Both the position numbers and the translations under genes were made by a program. Positions 19,046 to 27,685 of a DNA stretch of 64,000 nucleotides are shown here, in pieces. The notes beneath the pieces are model-generated. The model had not been told where the DNA came from and did not search any database. It saw only the letters and a program-made list of their open reading frames with translations. This DNA is from an uncultured Spirochaetaceae bacterium (GTDB lineage Bacteria; Spirochaetota; Spirochaetia; Sphaerochaetales; Sphaerochaetaceae): the NCBI GenBank assembly GCA_944389105.1, contig CALXLD010000030.1, forward strand, positions 31,767 through 95,766, given 5' to 3'. Each line of letters starts with the position of its first letter. The first letter of the stretch is position 1.

Positions 19046-19582
19046 ATGAGAGAAATAATACTCCGTACGGATATCCCTTCATTAAGGGAATACAGCCCTG
19101 GCTATAAGGTGAGAGAGCTTTCCGGCCATGTGATTGAGGGAAAGCCATCTGCAATCGTGATGTTCCAGCCATCAATAGGCGAGATAATAGAGGAAATCAG
19201 GGCAATAGAAAAAAGCGGCTTTGATATCGTTCTTGCAATAATTGCGGAGGAGTATAGGAGAGTCTTTCTTGAAGCTGTTTTTCCGGATGCCAATGTGCTT
19301 GATGGGAATAATATAACAATCCCGATGCTATTCAATCATAAAAACAGAAGGAAAATCCGCTTCACTGATGAGGAGAAGCGGATTCTTCATGAGCTTGCCT
19401 ATGGTCTTTCAGGCAAAGAGCTTTCGCTCAGGTTAGGTATGTCTGAGCGCTCAGTCCGGAGAATGAAGGAGAAGCTGATGAGAAAAACAGGACTCCTTTC
19501 TTCAGGACAGCTGATGCTCTATGCCCTTCTTGAAGCTGAGCTTAATACTCGCAGCTCTTTACATATCTTGGATAAGGTATGA
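19046..19582 (+). CDS. Orphan LuxR-type DNA-binding regulator
   Basis: A 178-residue protein with a C-terminal LuxR/NarL helix-turn-helix (about 108-165): FTDEEKRILHELAYGLSGKE then LSLRLGMSERSVRRMKEKL. The N-terminal ~100 residues look like a degenerate receiver-like fold without an obvious phosphorylated Asp, and no histidine kinase is adjacent. It is probably a regulator answering another signal, or constitutive; targets are unknown. TATAGT is four bases before the start codon, closer than usual. The last 41 bases overlap the 3' end of the convergent asnS gene. Confidence 0.7.
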   Translation: MREIILRTDIPSLREYSPGYKVRELSGHVIEGKPSAIVMFQPSIGEIIEEIRAIEKSGFDIVLAIIAEEYRRVFLEAVFPDANVLDGNNITIPMLFNHKNRRKIRFTDEEKRILHELAYGLSGKELSLRLGMSERSVRRMKEKLMRKTGLLSSGQLMLYALLEAELNTRSSLHILDKV

Positions 19583-20924
19583 CATCACGGATGTTTGCAA
19601 CACCTGTGACATACTGCACAGCACGTTCAAATCCCAGGCCGAATCCAGCATGCGGTACAGTTCCATACTTCCTGAGGTCGAGATACCACCAGTAATCCTC
19701 GGGCTTCAGACCAAGTTCTGTCATACGGCTGACGAGAACATCATATCTGTACTCTCTTTCAGATCCTCCGATGATTTCACCAAGGCGCGGAGCAAGGACA
19801 TCCATAGCCCTTACAGTCTTGCCGTCATCATTCATCTTCATGTAGAAAGCCTTGATGTCCTTAGGGTAGTCAGTAACGATGACAGGGCATTTCGCGACCT
19901 GCTCGGTCAGGAAGCGTTCATGTTCGCTCTGAATCTCAACACCCCATTTCACAGGGAATTCAAATCTGTCATTTTCCGGTTCGAGTACCTTGATTGCCTC
20001 TGTATATGTCATGTGGGCAAAAGGACTTTCTATGACATGGCGGAGCGTATCGACAACGCCATTGAGGACGAATGATGAGAAGAATTCCATATCCTCCGGA
20101 TTCTTTTCAAGAACTGCTGAGAATACATATTTGAGGAATTTCTCAGCCCATTCCATATCACCTTCAAGCGTACAGAATGCCATTTCCGGCTCTATCATCC
20201 AGAATTCGGCGAGGTGACGGGCAGTGTTTGAGTTCTCTGCGCGGAATGTCGGTCCGAATGTATATATGTTCTTCATTGCTGTGGCATATGTTTCGCCTTC
20301 AAGCTGTCCGGAGACTGTAAGGTTTGCCATCCTGCCGAAGAAATCCTTCGAATAATCGACTTTCCCGTCCTCTGTTTTTGGAACATTCTCAAGGTCAAGG
20401 GTCGTAACCTGGAACTGAGCTCCTGCACCTTCACAGTCCGAAGCTGAGATAAGCGGAGTGTTTACATATATGAAGCCATTTTCCTGGAAAAAGGAATGTA
20501 CGGCATATGCCATAGTATTCCTTACTCTGGTGACAGCTCCGAAGAGATTCGTCCTTGGTCTGAGATATGCTTTCTCCCTCAGGAATTCAACAGTATGCCT
20601 TTTTTTCTGAAGAGGGTAGTCAGCAGGACACTCTCCGACTATCTGGAGTTTCTCTGTAGCCATTTCAGTCTTCTGATTTCCACCTTGTGATGGGACAATC
20701 TTTCCTTCAGCTATGACACTTGCACCTGTACTGATCTTGTCCAGAATCTCGCTGCCGATCACGTTTTTATCAATAACGCACTGCAGTCCTTTCAGGCATG
20801 AACCATCATTGAGCTCAAGAAAACATACGTTCTTGCTATCCCTCTTGGTTCTTACCCATCCTTCAGCTTTGACAGTTTTCTCCGATGGTTCCATCTGGAG
20901 TATCGACTTTATTCTATCCTGCAT
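19542..20924 (-). CDS. asnS: Asparaginyl-tRNA synthetase
   Basis: Class IIb aminoacyl-tRNA synthetase that charges tRNA-Asn. An N-terminal OB-fold anticodon-binding domain (about 15-110) precedes the catalytic core with motif 2 TFGPTFRAENSNTARHLAEF and motif 3 GFGLGFERAVQYV. About 460 residues is standard. Two ATGs are adjacent; the second (20924) has AGGAG six bases away and is preferred. Its 3' end overlaps the convergent LuxR-type gene by 41 bases, so both C-termini are constrained in two frames. asnA in the same window makes asparagine for this enzyme. Confidence 0.95.
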   Translation of the reverse strand: MQDRIKSILQMEPSEKTVKAEGWVRTKRDSKNVCFLELNDGSCLKGLQCVIDKNVIGSEILDKISTGASVIAEGKIVPSQGGNQKTEMATEKLQIVGECPADYPLQKKRHTVEFLREKAYLRPRTNLFGAVTRVRNTMAYAVHSFFQENGFIYVNTPLISASDCEGAGAQFQVTTLDLENVPKTEDGKVDYSKDFFGRMANLTVSGQLEGETYATAMKNIYTFGPTFRAENSNTARHLAEFWMIEPEMAFCTLEGDMEWAEKFLKYVFSAVLEKNPEDMEFFSSFVLNGVVDTLRHVIESPFAHMTYTEAIKVLEPENDRFEFPVKWGVEIQSEHERFLTEQVAKCPVIVTDYPKDIKAFYMKMNDDGKTVRAMDVLAPRLGEIIGGSEREYRYDVLVSRMTELGLKPEDYWWYLDLRKYGTVPHAGFGLGFERAVQYVTGVANIRDVIPYPRYVKSCEY

Positions 20925-21109
20925 CATATTCTCCTAGGTTATTGGGATTATGCTCACTCAGGCGATGAATTGCAATAAACAGGGAGAAATCTGAGTAGTA
21001 ATAGATAGCTATTACATGGAAAATGATGAAAAAATACCAGTTTTATATAGTTGTCCGTCCCATGGTTAAGACTTTATTATTTTCATGGATCTGAAAAGAA
21101 GGAGGGATA

Positions 21110-21895
21110 ATGCATTACCTTGTGATTACCACAGGAAGCTGCGGTAATTGTTATATTTTCTCAACAGGCCAGGATACTATAATCATTGATGATGGTGTTA
21201 CATATAAGAAGATAACCGAGAAGATGGCTGAGCATGAAATTGATATCAGCACAGTAAGGGCTTTGTTTCTGACGCATCTTCACCCTGATCACTCAAAAGG
21301 CGTCGGCGTCCTTCAGCGTAAGCTTGGTATCCCTGTTTTCATTTCATCCATCTCCAGGGAAAAGAATGAAAGCATAATGATAAGGCAGAAAATCGAGATA
21401 GATGATGTCTTAACATATGATTTCGGTGAAAGCATCGAAGTTCCGGGGTTCTCTGTAATACCTTTCAGTACAAGTCATGATTCAGATGGGTCGGCAGGGT
21501 ATGCTTTCAGATCAGAAGGGGTGGATTATTTTCTCATGACCGATACCGGTCTGATTCCTGAAGCGGCATGGGCTTTTGCTGAAAAGGCCAGAGTCAAGTT
21601 CATAGAATCAAACTATGATGAGGAGATGCTATCCTCTGGACCTTATCCGGAATTCCTAAAAAGGAGGATAAGCGGAGAATACGGTCATCTTTCAAACTAT
21701 GATGCGATTGATTTCGCAAAGAAGACTTCCCGTCATGGGGATAGTCTTTATTTCGTTCATCTGAGCGCGAATAACAATTCTCCTCAGATTGTCAGGGAGA
21801 TGGCTAGGAAGGAGATACCTTCGGGGATATTCTGCAAGGTATGCGAAAGGGGGGAACTATTTGAAGGATTCCAGGATGGAGAAGAAGTTTGCTGA
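21110..21895 (+). CDS. MBL-fold metallo-hydrolase (YycJ/WalJ-like)
   Basis: A 261-residue metallo-beta-lactamase-fold protein. The N-terminal SCGNCYIF is typical of the YycJ/PhnP-like group, the metal motif THLHPDHSKG is at about 55-64, and MTDTG and a later SYDEEML-type segment supply further ligands. YycJ proteins are thought to be nucleases acting on DNA or RNA; the exact role here is unknown. GAAGGAGGG precedes the start. The downstream acyl-CoA ligase starts inside its 3' end. Confidence 0.82.
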   Translation: MHYLVITTGSCGNCYIFSTGQDTIIIDDGVTYKKITEKMAEHEIDISTVRALFLTHLHPDHSKGVGVLQRKLGIPVFISSISREKNESIMIRQKIEIDDVLTYDFGESIEVPGFSVIPFSTSHDSDGSAGYAFRSEGVDYFLMTDTGLIPEAAWAFAEKARVKFIESNYDEEMLSSGPYPEFLKRRISGEYGHLSNYDAIDFAKKTSRHGDSLYFVHLSANNNSPQIVREMARKEIPSGIFCKVCERGELFEGFQDGEEVC

Positions 21896-23636
21896 AAAAT
21901 CATGCAGGAAGATAAAAAGGCCGGATGGGCTGCGGATGAAGACTGTCAGGGGCTATACATTCCCTGATTTCGTTGAAGCGGTTTCCTCAAGATATGCAAA
22001 GAGGACATGCTATCGTGTGTTCCGTACAGGTGAGGAGAATGATATAAGCTACAGCCAGCTGAACTGGTATGCGGAGGCAGCTGCATCATATCTGCTCGGC
22101 CTCGGCGTGAAGAAGGGAGATCGTGTGGCAATCATAGGGGAGAGCTGCCCCGAGTGGATGATCAGCTATCTTTCGATTGTCATGATCGGTGCAATTGCAG
22201 TGCCTGTTCTTCCTGATTTTCCTTCAAAGGATATGCTTGCGATACTGAAGGACAGCGGAGCAAAAGGTGTTGTTGTCAACACGAAGCATTATCAGAAGAT
22301 AGAAGGAATGGAAGATCTTTTCCTTATCAGGCTTGATGATCTTGTCCATGTCCCGTCTGTTTCGGAGGTTCCATTTGCTTCGGCTCCGGGGTTTTCCCTG
22401 AAGGCCCAGAAGATAAGGAAAAAGGAACTTGAAGCTGTAAAGCCTGAGGAAAATGATACTGCATCCATAATCTATACCTCCGGGACTACCGGAACATCGA
22501 AGGGCGTTGAACTGTCCCATATCAACATTCTCAGGACAGCTGATCTTGCTACCGATGTCTATGTCAGGCTCAATCCAGGAGAGAAGGTCCTGTCAATCCT
22601 TCCGATGGCACATGTCTATGAGTTCACGATCGGACAGGTGCTGCCGATGATGAAGGGACTGGAGATAAACTTCCTTGGCCGCCAGCCTGCTGTATCGATA
22701 CTTCTGCCAGCTCTTGCGGAGATAAGGCCGCATGTAATGCTTTCCGTTCCCCTCCTGATAGAGAAGGTTTACAAATCAGCTGTTCTTCCTGTACTGAAGG
22801 GCGAGGGCAGAATAGCCAGGCTTGCAGAGAATCCTCTGACAAGAAGCTTTGTCATGAGGACTATCGGAAGAAAGCTCAGAAAGACCTTTGGCCACAGGCT
22901 GAAGTTCTTTGGAATAGGTGGAGCTCCTCTTGACAGCGAAGTGGAAGCTTTTCTTCATAGAGCCCATTTCCCTTATGCAATCGGATATGGCCTGACTGAG
23001 ACCTCTCCGCTTGTTGCTGGATGCGGCTCGAAGCATTCTATGCAGAAGCCAGGTTTCATAGGTCCTGTTGTGAGCGATGATAGCGTCAGGCTTATCAATA
23101 AGAATGAAGAGGGTGTTGGAGAGATAGCTGTCAAAGGTATCAATGTCATGAAAGGCTATTATAACCGCCCGGATCTGACTCGTGAGGTATTTACGGAAGA
23201 TGGCTATTTCCTTACAGGCGATCTTGGATATCTTGACCGCAGGGGAAGGCTGTCTATACGCGGAAGGGTGAAGACAATGATTCTTGGCCCGGGCGGAGAG
23301 AATATTTATCCGGAGATGATCGAATCCCTGATAAACAACCAGGATTTTGTCGAGGAATCTCTGGTTGTCCCGGATAATGGAGGACTTCTTGCGCTGATTA
23401 AGCTTGATATCAACATGATGGCTGAGAAAATGAAGATATCTATAAAGGAGGCGGAGAAGGAAGCCGAAAAGTATCTTGCCTCAATCAGGAAGAATGTGAA
23501 CTCCGAGCTCTCTGCCTTCTCTAAAATATCTAGTACGGAGCTTCAGGAAGAACCCTTTGAAAGGACTCCGACGCAGAAGATAAAGAGATTCCTTTATTCC
23601 CGTAGAAAAGAGGACAAGGACGGAGAAAAAGAGTAA
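21861..23636 (+). CDS. AMP-dependent (long-chain) acyl-CoA synthetase
   Basis: Activates fatty acids as acyl-CoA or acyl-AMP. The AMP-binding P-loop IIYTSGTTGTSKG, the YGLTETSP motif and the C-terminal GDLGYLDRRGRLSIRGR with the GGENIYP segment are all present, and the order is as in FadD/ANL enzymes. It lacks obvious membrane segments. The start is uncertain: I prefer TTG 21861, with AAGGGGGG six bases upstream, which would overlap the hydrolase by 35 bases; ATG 21876 and ATG 21936 are alternatives. It probably supports phospholipid synthesis or uptake of exogenous fatty acids. Confidence 0.9.
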   Translation: MKDSRMEKKFAEKSCRKIKRPDGLRMKTVRGYTFPDFVEAVSSRYAKRTCYRVFRTGEENDISYSQLNWYAEAAASYLLGLGVKKGDRVAIIGESCPEWMISYLSIVMIGAIAVPVLPDFPSKDMLAILKDSGAKGVVVNTKHYQKIEGMEDLFLIRLDDLVHVPSVSEVPFASAPGFSLKAQKIRKKELEAVKPEENDTASIIYTSGTTGTSKGVELSHINILRTADLATDVYVRLNPGEKVLSILPMAHVYEFTIGQVLPMMKGLEINFLGRQPAVSILLPALAEIRPHVMLSVPLLIEKVYKSAVLPVLKGEGRIARLAENPLTRSFVMRTIGRKLRKTFGHRLKFFGIGGAPLDSEVEAFLHRAHFPYAIGYGLTETSPLVAGCGSKHSMQKPGFIGPVVSDDSVRLINKNEEGVGEIAVKGINVMKGYYNRPDLTREVFTEDGYFLTGDLGYLDRRGRLSIRGRVKTMILGPGGENIYPEMIESLINNQDFVEESLVVPDNGGLLALIKLDINMMAEKMKISIKEAEKEAEKYLASIRKNVNSELSAFSKISSTELQEEPFERTPTQKIKRFLYSRRKEDKDGEKE

Positions 23637-23646
23637 AATCCTGATC

Positions 23647-24726
23647 ATGCAGAAGATTCAGGATATAAGGATAAAATCTATAGAGCTTCTTACCACTCCT
23701 GCGGAAATGGAGGGAATCTGCCCAGTTTCCGAGGAGGAAGCTGAGAGAATAGCCTCATACAGGAATACCGTGAATGCGATTATCCATGGTGAGGATAGGA
23801 GGCTTTTAGCCATTGTCGGACCTTGTTCCATACATGATCCGAAAGCTGCTCTTGATTACGCTGAAAGACTTAAGAAGCTGGCTGATTCAGTATCAGATGT
23901 CTTTTTCGTTGTTATGCGTACTTATTTCGAGAAGCCAAGGACAGCACTTGGATGGAAAGGTTTTCTTATCGATCCCGATATGGATGAGAGCTGCAATATA
24001 GAGAAGGGACTCAAGCTTGCACGCCGTCTTCTTATTTCTATTACGGATATAGGTCTTCCTGTAGGATGTGAAGTACTTGATCCGATTGTTCCTCAGTACA
24101 CTGATGAGCTCATGAGCTGGTCATCAATCGGAGCCCGTACGACAGAAAGCCAGACCCATCGTTCGCTTGCATCTGGACTTTCCGTTGCCGTAGGTTTCAA
24201 GAACAGCACTTCCGGTGATCTTACAGCAGCTGTCAATGCGGCAAAAGCGGCTTCAAACGGGGCATCTTTTATTGGTGTCAGAAGGGATGGAAAGCTTGCT
24301 GTTTTCCGCTCTTCAGGAAACCATGAAGCGCATCTGATCCTGCGTGGCGGTGATCAGGGTCCAAACTACTATGAGGATGATGTCGAAGAAGCATCCCTTA
24401 TGATGGAGAAAAGCGGTCTTAAGCCAAGCATCATCATTGACTGCTCCCATCAGAACAGCCATAAGGATTACAGAAGGCAGAAGAGAGTTCTGAGAAGTGT
24501 CATCGATCAGGTGAGGTGGGGTGAGAAATCAATCAGGGGATTCATGCTTGAGTCAAACATCAATGAGGGATCACAGAAGATACCAGCGGACCTCTCCTTG
24601 CTCCAGTATGGAGTTTCCGTTACAGATGGATGCATAGGATGGGAAGAGACTGAGCGGATTATCAAAAATGCCGCAGATCTTGTAAGAGAAGCAAATGAAA
24701 ATGGCGGAAAGGTGGAGATACTATGA
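23647..24726 (+). CDS. 3-deoxy-D-arabino-heptulosonate 7-phosphate (DAHP) synthase, class I
   Basis: First step of the shikimate pathway, condensing phosphoenolpyruvate and erythrose 4-phosphate. The 359-residue protein is of the AroF/G/H type: GPCSIHDPKAALDYAERL near residue 59, RTYFEKPRTALGWKG near 97, GARTTESQTHRSLASGL near 164 and IIIDCSHQNSHKDY near 264. Which feedback class it belongs to cannot be told. It begins 10 bases after the acyl-CoA ligase and overlaps the next gene by four, so the three are likely one operon. Confidence 0.94.
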   Translation: MQKIQDIRIKSIELLTTPAEMEGICPVSEEEAERIASYRNTVNAIIHGEDRRLLAIVGPCSIHDPKAALDYAERLKKLADSVSDVFFVVMRTYFEKPRTALGWKGFLIDPDMDESCNIEKGLKLARRLLISITDIGLPVGCEVLDPIVPQYTDELMSWSSIGARTTESQTHRSLASGLSVAVGFKNSTSGDLTAAVNAAKAASNGASFIGVRRDGKLAVFRSSGNHEAHLILRGGDQGPNYYEDDVEEASLMMEKSGLKPSIIIDCSHQNSHKDYRRQKRVLRSVIDQVRWGEKSIRGFMLESNINEGSQKIPADLSLLQYGVSVTDGCIGWEETERIIKNAADLVREANENGGKVEIL

Positions 24727-25271
24727 GAGTTATTGTTTTCCTTGCAGAGGGATTCGAGGAGACTGAGGCGCTTTGTCCTGTAGATGTGATGAGAAGGGCA
24801 GGTCTTGATGTAGTGACAGCTGGTGTTGGTGGTGAATATATAAAATCATCCCATGGGGTTGTTGTGAAAGCGGATTCGGATCTTGAGGATATTCCCGATG
24901 ATGAGGTCTTTTCTGCTGCTTTCTGTCCAGGAGGAATGCCTGGCAGCGTAAACCTTTCTCAGTCATGGAAGGTGAATAAAATCCTTGTCAGTACAGCACA
25001 GACAGGAATAGTAGCTGCAATCTGCGCAGCTCCTGCTGTTGTTCTTGCACCGCTTGGTCTTCTCAAAGGGAAGAATGCGACATGTTTCCCTGGGTGCGAG
25101 ACTTATGCACCTGATATGGTTTTCTCATCAGAAGGTATTGTCGTCGATGGGAATATCGTGACGGGGAAAAGCGCTGGCTGGTCTTTCGATCTGGGCCTGA
25201 AGCTTGTGGAAATGCTCAAAGGAAAGGAAAGTTCTGAGAGTGTCCGTTCTGCAATCTATTACAAAGAGTGA
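24723..25271 (+). CDS. DJ-1/PfpI-family protein
   Basis: A 182-residue protein of the DJ-1/ThiJ/PfpI superfamily with the nucleophile elbow AAICAAPAVVL (Cys about residue 100) and the EEFEETEALCP-like start FLAEGFEETEALCPVDVMRR. Members are chaperones, deglycases or hydrolases; the role here is unknown. It overlaps the DAHP synthase stop by four bases (ATGA). Confidence 0.88.
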   Translation: MRVIVFLAEGFEETEALCPVDVMRRAGLDVVTAGVGGEYIKSSHGVVVKADSDLEDIPDDEVFSAAFCPGGMPGSVNLSQSWKVNKILVSTAQTGIVAAICAAPAVVLAPLGLLKGKNATCFPGCETYAPDMVFSSEGIVVDGNIVTGKSAGWSFDLGLKLVEMLKGKESSESVRSAIYYKE

Positions 25272-25321
25272 GTAAACGCCCGCTATTGCTTAGAAAAGCA
25301 TAGATATCACTGATTATGAAA

Positions 25322-25365
25322 AGGAAGCGTATGTATATTCCTGTATGCAGCGCTTCTTTCTTTTT
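25322..25365 (+). terminator. Possible terminator after the DJ-1 gene
   Basis: AGGAAGCG (25322-25329) can pair with CGCTTCTT (25351-25358), and TTCTTTTT follows. An alternative overlapping hairpin uses 25345-25357 with 25369-25379. The long loop makes this uncertain. Confidence 0.35.
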
Positions 25366-25483
25366 CAGAGAAGCTGCATGTATATAATTCGTGCCCGTGT
25401 TCTACGTCCTGAAGCTTCCATGGCATGTATGCCGGCAGATATTCACGAGCGGAAGTCCTGGCAATCTGCCGCTGGTGTATATC

Positions 25484-25876
25484 TTAAATTGCTTTCCTGA
25501 TCCGAGGCTGATTTATAAGTACGAGATGGGAAAGAAGTCCTCTTATTCCGTGTGCTTTCTTCATTGCTTCCTTATCAACGGTCTCTTTCCTGAAACAGAA
25601 TCCGTCATTCTCTATCGCATATAGCGATGAGAAGAAAGCTTCGTTCAGATTCCTGCCTATCGCAATTGATATTGCTTTGTTGTTCCTGAGCTCGGAGATT
25701 ATAGGAATGAAGATATTCTCGTCCCATTCTTCTGCAGCCTTGCTGAACGAAATATTCCTACCTTTATGGCGCATTGCCATTCTGTAGCTCTGTATGCTTC
25801 CACAGAGTGCTTTATCCTCTCCCTGGATATAGTCTCCTGCAATCTTATGTATCAGGATCCTTTCGCTTTCTGTCAT
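25484..25876 (-). CDS. Hypothetical protein
   Basis: A 130-residue soluble protein I do not recognise. It is mostly alpha-helical and charged, with no signal peptide or membrane segment; a notable stretch is ISIAIGRNLNEAFFSSLYAIE. A good ribosome site (AAGGAG, spacing 5) precedes the ATG, which supports it as a real gene. It is transcribed alone, convergent with the DJ-1 operon and divergent from asnA. Confidence 0.65.
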   Translation of the reverse strand: MTESERILIHKIAGDYIQGEDKALCGSIQSYRMAMRHKGRNISFSKAAEEWDENIFIPIISELRNNKAISIAIGRNLNEAFFSSLYAIENDGFCFRKETVDKEAMKKAHGIRGLLSHLVLINQPRIRKAI

Positions 25877-26097
25877 TCTGACTCCTTAAGAATCCCTCGC
25901 TTTTGTCGCCAATATAATGGGAAAAGTGATTCTGATTGTCAATATCCGTTAGAAAATATTTTTATATTATAATCATAATTCTTTTTAATTAAACAAAAAG
26001 TTAACAATAAAACCATTGTATTTTGTTTCAGGGCTCTTTAGTTCATACTACTAAACAATGTTTTTGTAAAATGCAATAATCGGTGGAAGGAGGCAAT

Positions 26098-27117
26098 ATG
26101 TTTTTCCCTGAAGGATATAAACCGCTTTTATCTCAGCATGAGACAGAAAAGGCAATAAAGGATGCAAAGGATACATTTGAGAGATCGCTTTCAGGTGCTC
26201 TGAGGCTTTCGAGGGTAACATCACCGCTGTTTGTTCCAGCTGGATCAGGAATAAACGATGATTTGAATGGTGTTGAGAATCCTGTTCGTTTCAGCGTTAA
26301 GAATCTTGGGAACGAGAATATGGAGATCATACAGTCTCTTGCAAAGTGGAAGAGAATGGCTCTTGCTGACTATGGAGTGAAGCCTGGACGCGGAATCTAC
26401 ACTGATATGAATGCGCTTCGTCCTGATGATGATATAGATGCTATCCATTCGATTTATGTTGACCAGTGGGACTGGGAAAAGGTAATGGATGAAGGGGAAC
26501 GCAACCTTGATTACCTCAAGAGCACCGTACGTGATATATATGGTGCTATTAAAAGAACGGCATTCCTTCTTGAAGAGGATTATCCTGTTCTCCATGATAC
26601 TCTTCCTGAATCTATAACATTTGTTCATACAGAAGAGGCTGCTGCTGAGTTCCCCGATCTTACTCCTCAGGAAAGGGAAAGGGAGCTTGCTCGCAGATAT
26701 GGAGCGATTTTCCTTATTGGCATAGGTTATGGCAATCCTCCTCATTCCGGCCGTGCCCCTGATTATGATGACTGGTCAACAGAGACCATCAATAGCTATC
26801 ACGGTCTGAATGGAGACATCATCGTGTGGGATACTGTACGAAATGATTCTCTTGAGCTTTCAAGTATGGGAATCCGTGTAAACAGGGAATCCCTAGTGAA
26901 TCAGCTTGCGATAAGAGGCTGTGAAGAGAGAAAGGATCTGTATTGGCATAAAAGGCTTCTTGCAGGGGAATATCCTCAGACCATCGGAGGTGGTGTTGGA
27001 CAGTCCAGACTGTGCATGTTCCTTCTGCACAAAGCACATGTAGGAGAAGTTCAGGCTTCTGTATGGCCTCAGGAGGCAAGACAAGAGGCAGCAGAAAAAG
27101 GTTTTTCTCTCCTTTAA
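26098..27117 (+). CDS. asnA: Aspartate-ammonia ligase (asparagine synthetase A)
   Basis: AsnA makes asparagine from aspartate, ammonia and ATP on a class II tRNA-synthetase-like fold. The product is about 339 residues, near the family length of ~330. Recognisable parts are FVPAGSGINDDLNGVENPV, the YVDQWDWEKV segment and the C-terminal TIGGGVGQSRLCMFLLHKAH (motif 3-like). ATG 26098 is preferred because GGAAGGAGG lies four bases upstream; an earlier GTG would add five residues. Transcription probably starts in the very AT-rich stretch upstream; no tight match to a consensus promoter is visible. Confidence 0.95.
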   Translation: MFFPEGYKPLLSQHETEKAIKDAKDTFERSLSGALRLSRVTSPLFVPAGSGINDDLNGVENPVRFSVKNLGNENMEIIQSLAKWKRMALADYGVKPGRGIYTDMNALRPDDDIDAIHSIYVDQWDWEKVMDEGERNLDYLKSTVRDIYGAIKRTAFLLEEDYPVLHDTLPESITFVHTEEAAAEFPDLTPQERERELARRYGAIFLIGIGYGNPPHSGRAPDYDDWSTETINSYHGLNGDIIVWDTVRNDSLELSSMGIRVNRESLVNQLAIRGCEERKDLYWHKRLLAGEYPQTIGGGVGQSRLCMFLLHKAHVGEVQASVWPQEARQEAAEKGFSLL

Positions 27118-27182
27118 TTTTTGTGGTATAGACACTTAGGATTTAGCAATGAAAAAGTTTGGAAAAAATATCGCCAACTCTA

Positions 27183-27211
27183 TTGACGAAAACCCCAAAA
27201 TAACCTAAATT
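27183..27211 (+). promoter_or_regulatory. Promoter of tRNA-Leu
   Basis: -35 TTGACG (27183-27188), 17-base spacer, -10 TAAATT (27206-27211). The tRNA begins 14 bases further on. Confidence 0.75.
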
Positions 27212-27224
27212 CTGTGTCTGTCGA

Positions 27225-27306
27225 GCGGTCGTGGTGGAATTGGTAGACACGCTAGCTTGAGGTGCTAGTGGTGAGAGCTGTGCTGGTTCAAGTCCAGTCG
27301 ACCGCA
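27225..27306 (+). tRNA. tRNA-Leu (anticodon GAG)
   Basis: An 82-base class II tRNA. The acceptor stem GCGGTCG/CGACCGC is perfect. The anticodon stem CTAGC/GCTAG frames loop TTGAGGT, giving anticodon GAG (reads CUC/CUU). It has a long variable arm and a T-loop TTCAAGT. CCA is not encoded and must be added by the nucleotidyltransferase. It is a single-gene transcript with its own promoter and terminator. Confidence 0.95.
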
Positions 27307-27311
27307 CTCAG

Positions 27312-27348
27312 AATCCTTTCGGTTAAGAGATTACCGAAAGGATTTTTT
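27312..27348 (+). terminator. Terminator of tRNA-Leu
   Basis: Perfect 12-base arms AATCCTTTCGGT (27312-27323) and ACCGAAAGGATT (27333-27344) followed by T residues. Confidence 0.95.
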
Positions 27349-27685
27349 ATTCCTAAGGCATGCCTGTTGGATTGTACTGATTCATTTCTATATGTTGTTT
27401 TGATTTTAGCAGAGAAGATAATAAGATGAGGTGGAAAGGTGCTGCTGATAGCCGGTACTGGTCTGAATTAAGCTGGAATACCTTCGTTAAACTCACAAGG
27501 GGCTTTTAGGATTTCGAGAATACTGTTCTTTGGGGGATCTTTGTTCGTTTATTGCTAAAAATTTCTTCATATTCTCAACATGCTTTCTACATATAATCTA
27601 CATTTGCGTAAAAATGTTTAGCTTGAAAAGAATATAGATACGACGGGTAGTTAACCGTTTTAGCACACACAAAAAGGAGGAAAAG
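27349..27685. other. Intergenic region without recognised genes
   Basis: AT-rich sequence after the tRNA-Leu terminator. It holds a 27-codon frame (27426-27509) with no ribosome site, which I do not consider a gene. The promoter of the secreted esterase is presumably near its right end. Confidence 0.35.

Noticed and set aside
27426..27509. 27-codon frame starting MRWKGAADSRYW
   Set aside because: The start recalls a zinc-peptidase N-terminus, but the similarity stops after a few residues and there is no start signal.
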